From contig NZ_JOFH01000014.1 of the NCBI RefSeq assembly GCF_000721235.1, positions 310,001-374,000 on the forward strand: DNA of 64,000 nt, in the 5' to 3' direction. This document shows, piece by piece, positions 37,137 through 43,769 of the stretch. The DNA is from Streptomyces olivaceus. GTDB taxonomy: Bacteria; Actinomycetota; Actinomycetes; Streptomycetales; Streptomycetaceae. The first letter of the stretch is position 1; each line of letters starts with the position of its first letter. Below the pieces are notes generated by a model, which saw only the letters and a list, made by a program, of their open reading frames with translations, was not told the DNA's origin and searched no databases. A program made the translations under genes and the position numbers.

Positions 37137-38293
37137 CGGGTGGCCCTCCGGGTCCGTTCCCACCGCGCCCGCCCCTTGGCCAGGCGCTCCTGCCAGGTCT
37201 CGCCGAGGACCTCGTCGATGGTCTCGGCGAGCGCATAGCACATGTAGTAGCGCTGGATCGGAGAGACGGTGAGCAGCGGCAGCTGCTGGTAGAAGAGGTT
37301 GATCAGCAGGCGGTACGCGGCGAACCACGGCGTCGGGTCGTCGATCACCCCGGACTCCGCCGTGGCGCGGTGGAACTCGGTGTCGGGGTGCTCACCCCGC
37401 GGCACCGCGTCCGGCGCCGCCGGCGGCCCCATGGCGGTGGTGTCCACGGCCGAGTGGACCGCGTCCAGCACCGCGGGGGTCAGCCGGCCGTCCACCACCG
37501 CGCTGTCCAGCGCCCCCGTGGAGTACGCGAAGGCCGTACGCCACTCGGCCGCCGCCGGACCCACCCGTCCGGCGAGGCGCTGCTCCACCAGCTCGCGCAG
37601 CACGGGCGCCTCCTTGGCCCGCCGCGCGGCGAACAAGGGGCGCATGTCCTTGCTGGGAGCCGCCCAGGCGAGGAACGCCTCGGAGTGCGAGCGGAAGGAG
37701 AAGGCGCCGTGGGCCAGGCCCAGGAAGTAGGAGTCCCCCAGCGCGAGGAACGCCTCCGCGAGCCGGGCGGTGGCCAGGGACGGGTCCCCCGCCAGTTCCT
37801 CGATGGTGTTCATCAGCGGCGGGCACAGGACGCCGTGCACGATCTCTGCCTCGCGCAGATCCCGCAGCAGGGGGTCGCGCACCTCCCCGTCGTCGGGCCC
37901 GAGGAACTCGACCTCGCCGTGCTCGCGCATCGGGAGATACGGCGGTGCGACTGCCTCCAGGCGGCCGAACTCCCGTGCCTGCGCGAGATACTTCTCCTCG
38001 TCCAGCGCCCGGTCGGCGGGCAGCGGACCGGCGTCCAGCCGCCGCGCGAGGGACCGCCAGGGGAGTTCCTGCCCGAGCGCGCCGCGTCCGACGACGTCGA
38101 CGTGGGGTCCGTGCAGCCATCCCCGCCGCAGTCGTACGACGGCGCCGCCGTTCTCCCGTACCGACCGGGCGACGGGCACCGCCGACGCGGCGAGCCACGC
38201 CAGTGTCACCGGCGCCCTGGTGAAGAGCCGGACCCCGGTGAGGCGGCCCGACGCCGGGGCGTCGATACGGTCTTCTGGCGCATTGGCTCTCAT
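37133..38293 (-). CDS. LanB-related protein, candidate [4+2] pyridine synthase (TbtD/TclM-like)
   Basis: This 386-residue protein is the first gene of the RiPP operon. It contains RLRRGWLHGPHVDVVGRG near residue 55, a Pro/Leu-rich ENGEVEFLG-like central part (MREHGEVEFLGPDDGEV) and a C-terminal YRLLINLFYQQLPLLTVSPIQRYYMCYALAETIDEVLGETW. It lacks the HMxxNRLG end of canonical elimination domains, which the protein at 28434-29357 has, so I favour the macrocycle-forming pyridine synthase role. The two LanB C-terminal-like proteins could be the other way round. It shares an upstream region with a divergent membrane protein gene and carries the operator pair. Confidence 0.62.
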   Translation of the reverse strand: MRANAPEDRIDAPASGRLTGVRLFTRAPVTLAWLAASAVPVARSVRENGGAVVRLRRGWLHGPHVDVVGRGALGQELPWRSLARRLDAGPLPADRALDEEKYLAQAREFGRLEAVAPPYLPMREHGEVEFLGPDDGEVRDPLLRDLREAEIVHGVLCPPLMNTIEELAGDPSLATARLAEAFLALGDSYFLGLAHGAFSFRSHSEAFLAWAAPSKDMRPLFAARRAKEAPVLRELVEQRLAGRVGPAAAEWRTAFAYSTGALDSAVVDGRLTPAVLDAVHSAVDTTAMGPPAAPDAVPRGEHPDTEFHRATAESGVIDDPTPWFAAYRLLINLFYQQLPLLTVSPIQRYYMCYALAETIDEVLGETWQERLAKGRARWERTRRATR

Positions 38294-38350
38294 GGGAACT
38301 CATCTTTCAAGAAATCGAAGGCAGCCATAAAGAGGGGGCCACTCAATTAC

Positions 38351-38383
38351 TGACATCCGTCATGCGCTTCGTGACACCTGTGC
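38351..38383 (-). promoter_or_regulatory. Pair of TGAC-N4-GTCA operators, 21 bp apart, upstream of the RiPP operon
   Basis: TGACATCCGTCA (38351-38362) is a perfect TGAC-N4-GTCA dyad located 57 bp from the operon start. A weaker TGACACCTGTGC (38372-38383) lies exactly 21 bp farther upstream relative to the operon. The divergent membrane-protein gene at 38421 could share the sites. Confidence 0.6.
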
Positions 38384-38420
38384 CGCGTTTCGCGCCGGAA
38401 CAGCGGGATAGGATGACCGG

Positions 38421-38984
38421 GTGATCGATGAATCCGGCAGGCGGAAACTGAGCGGCAATCGGCCCTTGCAGGGGGCGGTCGCCATGTCCGTTTTCGCGTC
38501 GATGTGGGAAGGCCTGGGGGTCGCGGGCATCGGGCCGCGGGTGCCGTCACCGGTCCTGTCGGGGATAGCCGCCCTGGCGGTCGTCGTGGCCGTCACCGCG
38601 GTGGTGCTCACCGTCCGCCTCGGCCGGCTGCCGGGGCCGCGGCGCGTGCGCCGGGTGGCGGTCAACAGCTTCCAGGTCTTCGGCCGGGTCAACATCGGCC
38701 AGACCGTGGCGATCGTCGCAGCCGTGCTGCTCCTGGGACGCTTCGAGCAGTGGGAGTACGTCCCCGCCGTCGTGTGCCTGGTCGTCGGGGCGCACTTCCT
38801 GCCGCTCGCGCGGACCTTCGCCCAGCCGCAGTACTGGTGGACGGGCGGGCTGCTGATGGCGCTCGCGCTGGTCGGAGCGGTGGCGCTCGGCGGCGGCGAC
38901 GGTTCGAACGGCCGTGTCCTGCTGGGCTTCGGTGCGGCCCTCGTGCTGTGGACCACCGCGTTGCACGTTGCCCGCAAGGGCTGA
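38421..38984 (+). CDS. Small multi-span membrane protein of unknown function inside the RiPP cluster
   Basis: This 187-residue protein starts with GTG after AGGATG and has five hydrophobic membrane-spanning segments (for example LSGIAALAVVVAVTAVVLTV, IGQTVAIVAAVLLLG and WWTGGLLMALALVGAVALGG). A conserved-looking loop reads RRVAVNSFQVFGRVN. It is transcribed opposite to the genes on both sides, from the RiPP operon promoter region toward the precursor gene. I do not recognise the family. Its location would suit an immunity protein, but nothing in the sequence proves that. Confidence 0.7.
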   Translation: MIDESGRRKLSGNRPLQGAVAMSVFASMWEGLGVAGIGPRVPSPVLSGIAALAVVVAVTAVVLTVRLGRLPGPRRVRRVAVNSFQVFGRVNIGQTVAIVAAVLLLGRFEQWEYVPAVVCLVVGAHFLPLARTFAQPQYWWTGGLLMALALVGAVALGGGDGSNGRVLLGFGAALVLWTTALHVARKG

Positions 38985-39007
38985 GGCCCGGCCCGCGGTG
39001 TCCCGAT

Positions 39008-39053
39008 GACGGCGGTGCCCGCCCCCTCTCCGAGGGGAGCGGACACCGCCGTC
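39008..39053. terminator. Large hairpin between the membrane protein and the precursor gene
   Basis: GACGGCGGTG (39008-39017) pairs with CACCGCCGTC (39044-39053). The inner part can also pair imperfectly. It separates two convergent genes. Confidence 0.65.
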
Positions 39054-39083
39054 CGTCTCACCGGGCCGGCCGTCCGGCCTTCG

Positions 39084-39260
39084 TCAGCAGGTGGACGAGG
39101 AGCAGGTCGACGAGGAGGACGAGGTGCCGACGGTGCCGCCGGACGCGCCCATCTCGGGAAGGGCGACGCCCTGCGAGACCTCGAGGACCTCCAGTTCGGT
39201 CACGTCGAACGAGTCGAAGACCTGCTCGATGTCGGCCGAGTCGATCGCGACGGTGCTCAT
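39084..39260 (-). CDS. RiPP precursor peptide (thiopeptide-like), 58 aa
   Basis: The peptide starts MSTVAIDSADIEQVFDSFDV and ends in the core SGGTVGTSSSSSTCSSSTC. The acidic, hydrophobic leader with ALPEMGA just before the core resembles thiopeptide leaders as I recall them (berninamycin, thiomuracin types), so cleavage after Ala39 is predicted. The 19-residue core has nine Ser, four Thr, two Cys (positions 14 and 19), three Gly and one Val. Ser1 and a Ser at 8-12 could form the pyridine; Cys14 and Cys19 could become thiazoles. There is no Cys at position 2, which is unusual. AAGGAG lies five bases before the ATG. The gene has its own promoter. Confidence 0.9.
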   Translation of the reverse strand: MSTVAIDSADIEQVFDSFDVTELEVLEVSQGVALPEMGASGGTVGTSSSSSTCSSSTC

Positions 39261-39337
39261 GGAAACTCCTTACTGTTTTACAGCTGCGGCCGGTCGGCCA
39301 CACAGGGCAACTATTTCTAAATTTCCGCCGCAGGGCC

Positions 39338-39389
39338 ACAGTAAAAGCACTGCGATTGACACTTGTCACATCCGCGGTTACCGATATCA
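39338..39389 (-). promoter_or_regulatory. Precursor promoter: operator pair and -10 hexamer
   Basis: On the minus strand the perfect dyad TGACAAGTGTCA (39368-39357) is followed after exactly 13 bases by TACTGT (39343-39338), a -10-like hexamer. A weaker dyad TGATATCGGTAA (39389-39378) lies exactly 21 bp upstream of the strong one. This repeats the spacing seen at two other cluster promoters. The region between the precursor and the downstream gene on the other side (39261-39497) holds only this promoter and a terminator. Confidence 0.6.
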
Positions 39390-39447
39390 CGCAGCTCAAA
39401 AGGAATTCGTTATTCCATCGTGAACTGTTTCCGTGCGGACCGCGAAA

Positions 39448-39474
39448 ACGCCCCCACCGTTTCGGTGGAGGCGT
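39448..39474 (-). terminator. Terminator of the SagB-type dehydrogenase gene
   Basis: Read on the minus strand, ACGCCTCCACCG pairs with CGGTGGGGGCGT (one G-T pair) around a 3- to 4-base loop and is followed by TTTT. It isolates the precursor promoter from read-through. Confidence 0.8.
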
Positions 39475-39497
39475 CGTTCACGCGCGCGCCGTGGCGG

Positions 39498-41144
39498 TCA
39501 GGTGCGTCCCAGTTCCGTTCCGGCCCAGGCCGCCCACTGCGGGTCGTTGACCCACTCCCACCCCTGCGCCGGATCCCAGATTCCCGGGTCGCCCGGGGGC
39601 CGGCTGCCCAGGATGAAGTCGCCCACGGACGACTCCCGCAGGTAGTCGAGGCCCAGCACGCGCGCCGACATGTCCGCGTTCCCGATGCCGAGCCCGCACG
39701 GGGCCAGGCCCATGGCCGTCGCCACGAGGTACATGGTCTGGTACAGCACCCCGGTGTGCCGCAGGGTCGTCGCGTAGGCCATGCCGCTGTACTTCCAGGA
39801 CAGCCGCTGGAACCGGGACGTCATGGTGATGAGGAGGTCGGGGTCGGCCTCCCGGGCGGTCGCGACGGACGCCGCCTCCAGCATCGCGCGACGGTCCCGG
39901 TACGCGTCGTTCACCAGCACGAGGCGGTGTGCGACGGGGTCGTAGTAGTAGATGCCCGGCTCGACGCCGGCACAGCGCTGGACGGTCAGGTACAGCTCCA
40001 GCTCGTAGGACGAGCCGCCGGTGGGGTAGGGCCGCGAGACGATCTCACCGCCCGGCTCGTCGCCGGCCGCGGGCACGAAGAGCGTCCTGACCCGGCCGAC
40101 CCGGTAGAGGAACTCGCCGATCTGCTCGGCGGTGAGCGGCCGATCGCCGTAGCTCCGGAACGACCTGCGGCCTTCGAGCGCCGCCGTCAGACCGGGATCG
40201 CGTTCCGTGATCGCTTCCAGTGAGGGGCGGTACAGCTCGATGGCCGGTCCGTCGGGCACCGGCTTGACCGCGGGTTGCGGTGCGAGCCTGCCGCGGTGCG
40301 GGAACGTGCCGCCCAGCGGGGCGTCGTGGCGTCCGCTGCGGATGCGCGAGTGGAACAGCAGGTCGTGGAACTCCCACTGCCGCAGCGCCGGGCCCTCCTC
40401 GTCGAACGCCCCGTCCGCGCGACGGACGTCGACGAGTCCGGCGCCGGCCAGGACACCCAGGAGTGCGCAGGTGTCCGGCAGCGCGGCATCGCCGGCGACC
40501 TGCTCGGCGAGGTCGCCGACGTGCTGCTCGGCGGCCAGCGAGGAGACGAGGACCCGGGCGGCCCGGTGGTCCAGCAGCGCTCGCGCCGTCGCCAGCGGCG
40601 ACTCCAGCGCCAGCACCCCGGACCTGCTGCGGCACAGGGCGAACCGCGACAGGCGCACGACGTCGTCCGGCCGCACGGCCCCGGCCACCGGATCGGCCTC
40701 CAGTCCCGTCTGCTGGAGGCGGATCAAGTCCCGCCCGCCGACGGCCACGCCGTACTCGACCAGCCGGCCCAGACGTCCCAGCAGGCCCTGGAAGCGGGAG
40801 CGTTCGGCGGGCTCGAATCCGTCGAGCAGCTCCCCGAGCGGGACGTGACCGCCGGCGAGCGAGGCGAGGGCGTCACGGGTGGGCCCCTCGGGCATCCGCA
40901 CGGCGAAGGTGCTCGCCGGCGTGGTGAGGCTCACCGACGCGGCGTCGAAACCGACCCGGACGTCGTCCCGGAAACCCACCGAGTACTCGGCGCACTCGAC
41001 TTCGGGCCATGCTTCGGGCCATGGGGTACCAGGCCGCATACCAACCTCCGCATCACTGGGACCGACGCACCATGGTCCTGTCTCACCCGGCAGCGCCCGC
41101 AAGGACGCGATGACGTCGATCAGGAAATCGGTGACATTGGTCAT
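39498..41144 (-). CDS. SagB/ThcOx-type FMN dehydrogenase (second azoline dehydrogenase)
   Basis: This 548-residue protein has an N-terminal region of two winged-helix-like segments (about residues 1-280) and a C-terminal nitroreductase domain. The FMN-binding RRSFRSYG lies at 326-333. Further motifs are YPTGGSSYELELYLTVQRCAGVEPGIYYYDPVAHRLV, RFQRLSWKYSGMAYATTLRHTGVLYQTMYLVATAMGLAPCGLGIGNAD and the closing FILGSRP. This is the SagB-type layout of azoline oxidases. It is transcribed divergently from the AHBA operon and ends before the precursor promoter. An upstream GTG at 41180 is an alternative start; neither start has a strong ribosome site. Confidence 0.85.
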   Translation of the reverse strand: MTNVTDFLIDVIASLRALPGETGPWCVGPSDAEVGMRPGTPWPEAWPEVECAEYSVGFRDDVRVGFDAASVSLTTPASTFAVRMPEGPTRDALASLAGGHVPLGELLDGFEPAERSRFQGLLGRLGRLVEYGVAVGGRDLIRLQQTGLEADPVAGAVRPDDVVRLSRFALCRSRSGVLALESPLATARALLDHRAARVLVSSLAAEQHVGDLAEQVAGDAALPDTCALLGVLAGAGLVDVRRADGAFDEEGPALRQWEFHDLLFHSRIRSGRHDAPLGGTFPHRGRLAPQPAVKPVPDGPAIELYRPSLEAITERDPGLTAALEGRRSFRSYGDRPLTAEQIGEFLYRVGRVRTLFVPAAGDEPGGEIVSRPYPTGGSSYELELYLTVQRCAGVEPGIYYYDPVAHRLVLVNDAYRDRRAMLEAASVATAREADPDLLITMTSRFQRLSWKYSGMAYATTLRHTGVLYQTMYLVATAMGLAPCGLGIGNADMSARVLGLDYLRESSVGDFILGSRPPGDPGIWDPAQGWEWVNDPQWAAWAGTELGRT

Positions 41145-41214
41145 GGGGATTGCACGCGGTGCTGCCGGGATTTCCTCCACTGGTCCCAGTGAATTACCTC
41201 TGTTTCACAGGCAA

Positions 41215-41245
41215 TGATGTTTGTCATCAGTGGCCTCCGTATGCT
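41215..41245 (+). promoter_or_regulatory. AHBA-operon promoter: operator and -10 hexamer
   Basis: TGATGTTTGTCA (41215-41226, one mismatch to TGAC-N4-GTCA) is followed after exactly 13 bases by TATGCT (41240-41245), a -10-like hexamer. The operator-to-hexamer distance is identical to that at the precursor promoter. The site lies between divergent genes and could also serve the SagB-type gene. Confidence 0.5.
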
Positions 41246-41331
41246 TGCGCACTCCTTCCCGGCCTCTCAGTATTGTCACTGATTACCTCACAGGAGGAAG
41301 TCGGACAAAAGGCGGGACGGATGGGGCGGAA

Positions 41332-42891
41332 ATGTCTGCGGGACAGGCGCTGAGCGAGAACACGGAGCAAAAGCTGAACTACGTGCTGCGCATTCTGGAG
41401 CACCTCGGCGCCGATCCGGCGAGGACCGTCGTGCATTCCTGGAACGGCGACCTCACCGCTGCGGAGTTCCGCCGGTGCGTCGCGGACGCCGCAGCCCGCC
41501 TCACCCGGGCCGGAGCCGGCCCCGCCGACACCGTGGCCGTCCTCACCGAGCCCAACTCCCCCGCCATGCTCGCCGCGCGGTACGCGGCGCATCTGCTCGG
41601 CGCAGCCGTCGTCCACATCCGGTCGATGAACGCGCGCAGCGACGTGGACGAACTGCCGGCCGCCGAACAGGCCCGGCTGCTGGACGCCACCGGTGCGCGC
41701 GTGGTGCTGGCGGACGAGCCCAACTCCCCGCGCGGTCAGGAACTGTGCGACGGCCGGCCGGGCACCGTCCTGCTGGCCCTGAGCCGGGCCGCCGCCACGA
41801 GCGGCCGTGACCCGCTGCCCGCGGCGGCCCCCTTCGTCGCCGAGAACCCGGCCGTCATCGACCTGACCAGCGGCACCACCGGCAGTCCCAAGCTCGTACG
41901 CCGGTCGTTCGGGGTGCGCGGACAGCTCGTCGACCTGTCGTTCGGGACGCGCCCGCCCGAACACCGCCCCACGCTCCTGTCGGTGACGCCGATCAGCCAC
42001 GCCACGGCGACGATGGTCGACGCGGCGCTCGCCGCGGGCGGATCGGTCGTGCTGCACAACGGCTTCGACGTGGACGACGTGCTGCGCGCGCTCGCCGAGC
42101 GGCAGGTGACCGACGTCTACCTCGCGGTGCCGCACCTCTACCGGCTCATCGACCAGCCGGGTCTCGACCGGGCCGCCTTCCCGTTCCTGCGCCAGGTCCT
42201 CTACAGCGGTACGGCGGCGGCCCCCGCCCGGACGGCCGAGGCCGCGCGGATCTTCGGCGAGACGCTGGTCCAGCTCTACGGAAGCACCGAGGCCGGCGGC
42301 ATGTGCACGCTCACCCCGCTCGACCACTGCGAGCCGGAGCTGCTGCCCAGCGTCGGCCGCCCCTTCCCCTGGGTGGAGATGGAGATCCGGCACCCCGGCT
42401 CCGGGAAACCGGTCGAGCGGGGTGCGACGGGCGAGATCTGCGTCCGCTCGCCCACACTCATGGACGGCTACCTCGGCGAGACGGACCGCGGCTGCCTCAC
42501 GAAAGAGGGCGACCTGCTTCGCACCGGAGACCTCGGCCACTGGGACAAGTACGGATATCTGCACCTGGTCGGCCGCATCGGCAGTGTCGTCAAAGTGAAC
42601 GGCATAAAGGTTCATCCGACGACCGTCCAGGACGTTCTGCTGAACCATCCGGCCGTCAGGAATTCCGTCGTGTACGGAACGCGTGGCGAGGAGTTCATCG
42701 AACGCCTGGAGGCGGCGGTCCAACTGCGCCCGGGAGCCCGCTGCACCGGTGACGAGTTGCGCTCCCACATCGCCGTCGAACTCTCGGCGGCACATGTCCC
42801 GGACGCATTTGACTGGTGGGAGGAAATCCCGCTCAACCCCTCCGGAAAACCCGATTACGCACGCCTCAGAGGCCAAAAGGAAGTGCAATGA
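41332..42891 (+). CDS. Adenylate-forming acid ligase, predicted to activate aminohydroxybenzoate
   Basis: This 519-residue ANL-superfamily enzyme has the P-loop-like DLTSGTTGSPKLV near residue 183, the substrate-pocket motif VQLYGSTEAGGMCTL, the hinge TGDLGHWDKYGYLHLVGRIGSVVKVNGIKVHP and the catalytic Lys in LNPSGKPDY at the C terminus. It heads a three-gene operon with the two AHBA genes and overlaps the aldolase gene (ATGA), so an aromatic acid made by those enzymes is the expected substrate. It would form an acyl-adenylate and then a CoA ester or transfer to an acceptor. No carrier protein or acyltransferase is seen in the cluster. Confidence 0.85.
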   Translation: MSAGQALSENTEQKLNYVLRILEHLGADPARTVVHSWNGDLTAAEFRRCVADAAARLTRAGAGPADTVAVLTEPNSPAMLAARYAAHLLGAAVVHIRSMNARSDVDELPAAEQARLLDATGARVVLADEPNSPRGQELCDGRPGTVLLALSRAAATSGRDPLPAAAPFVAENPAVIDLTSGTTGSPKLVRRSFGVRGQLVDLSFGTRPPEHRPTLLSVTPISHATATMVDAALAAGGSVVLHNGFDVDDVLRALAERQVTDVYLAVPHLYRLIDQPGLDRAAFPFLRQVLYSGTAAAPARTAEAARIFGETLVQLYGSTEAGGMCTLTPLDHCEPELLPSVGRPFPWVEMEIRHPGSGKPVERGATGEICVRSPTLMDGYLGETDRGCLTKEGDLLRTGDLGHWDKYGYLHLVGRIGSVVKVNGIKVHPTTVQDVLLNHPAVRNSVVYGTRGEEFIERLEAAVQLRPGARCTGDELRSHIAVELSAAHVPDAFDWWEEIPLNPSGKPDYARLRGQKEVQ

Positions 42892-43769
42892 TCCCTCAAG
42901 GACATTTCGCGCGGTCGTTGCGCCTGCGACGGCTGCATCACCACACCCCGTCCGGACTGATGGTCACGCCCCTGGACCACTCCATCAGCGACGGTCCCGT
43001 GGTGCCGAGGAACAGCTCGATCGACACGCTCGCCGAGCAGCTCGCCGCGGCCGGGGTGGACGCGATCGTGGTGCACAAGGGCAGCCTGCGGCACATCCGT
43101 CCGGAGCGCTTCGCCGGCATGTCGCTGATCGTCCATCTCAACGCGAGTACGGGGCAGGCGCCGGACCCGGACGCCAAGTACCTGGTCACGGAGGTGGAGG
43201 AGGCGCTGCGGCTGGGGGCGGACGCGGTGAGCGTGCACGTCAATCTGGGTTCCGACGACGAGCGCCGCCAGATCGCCGACCTCGGCCGGGTCTCCGACGC
43301 CTGCGACCGCTGGAACCTGCCGCTCATGGCCATGGTGTATCCGCGCGGCCCCCGGATCCACGAGCCGCACCACCCGGAACTCGTGGCGCACGCGGTCACG
43401 ATCGCGGCAGACCTGGGAGCCGACCTGGTCAAGACGGTCTTCCCGGGTTCCCTGCCCGATCTGATGGCGCTGACCGCCGCCTGCCCCGTTCCGGTCCTCC
43501 TCGCCGGCGGTCCGCCGCGGGCCACGGAGGAGGGGCTGCTCGGCTTCGTCTCGGAGGCCGTCGCGGGCGGCGCGCTCGGCGTCGCCATGGGGCGCAGCAT
43601 CTTCCAGTCCGCGGACCCGCAGCGGACGGCGGCGCGGGTGGCGCGGCTCGTGCACCGGCTGCCGGACGCACCGGGCGGCGCATCAGCGGAAACCGTGGAA
43701 GGCGCCGACACGGTCGGCCACGTGACGAGGGGACATCAGCATGACGGACAGCAGACTGTGCTGGCTTGA
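42888..43769 (+). CDS. GriI-like aldolase (2-amino-4,5-dihydroxy-6-oxo-7-phosphonooxyheptanoate synthase)
   Basis: This 293-residue DeoC/LacD-type class I aldolase has HTPSGLMVTPLDHSISDGPV at the N terminus, the predicted Schiff-base Lys in GADLVKTVFPGS, and LAGGPPRATEEGLLGFVSEAVAGGALGVAMGRSIFQ at the end, all typical of the GriI/AroA' group. GriI condenses aspartate semialdehyde with dihydroxyacetone phosphate to a C7 amino sugar acid, the first step to 3-amino-4-hydroxybenzoate. Its position directly before a GriH-like gene makes that role much more likely than archaeal-type shikimate synthesis. The C-terminal 29 bp overlap the next gene. Confidence 0.87.
   Translation: MIPQGHFARSLRLRRLHHHTPSGLMVTPLDHSISDGPVVPRNSSIDTLAEQLAAAGVDAIVVHKGSLRHIRPERFAGMSLIVHLNASTGQAPDPDAKYLVTEVEEALRLGADAVSVHVNLGSDDERRQIADLGRVSDACDRWNLPLMAMVYPRGPRIHEPHHPELVAHAVTIAADLGADLVKTVFPGSLPDLMALTAACPVPVLLAGGPPRATEEGLLGFVSEAVAGGALGVAMGRSIFQSADPQRTAARVARLVHRLPDAPGGASAETVEGADTVGHVTRGHQHDGQQTVLA

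Noticed and set aside
26003..38293. Classification as a lanthipeptide cluster
   Set aside because: No LanC cyclase gene is seen, the LanB is split, and YcaO/ThiF/dehydrogenase genes are present, which fits thiopeptide or dehydrated azole peptides.
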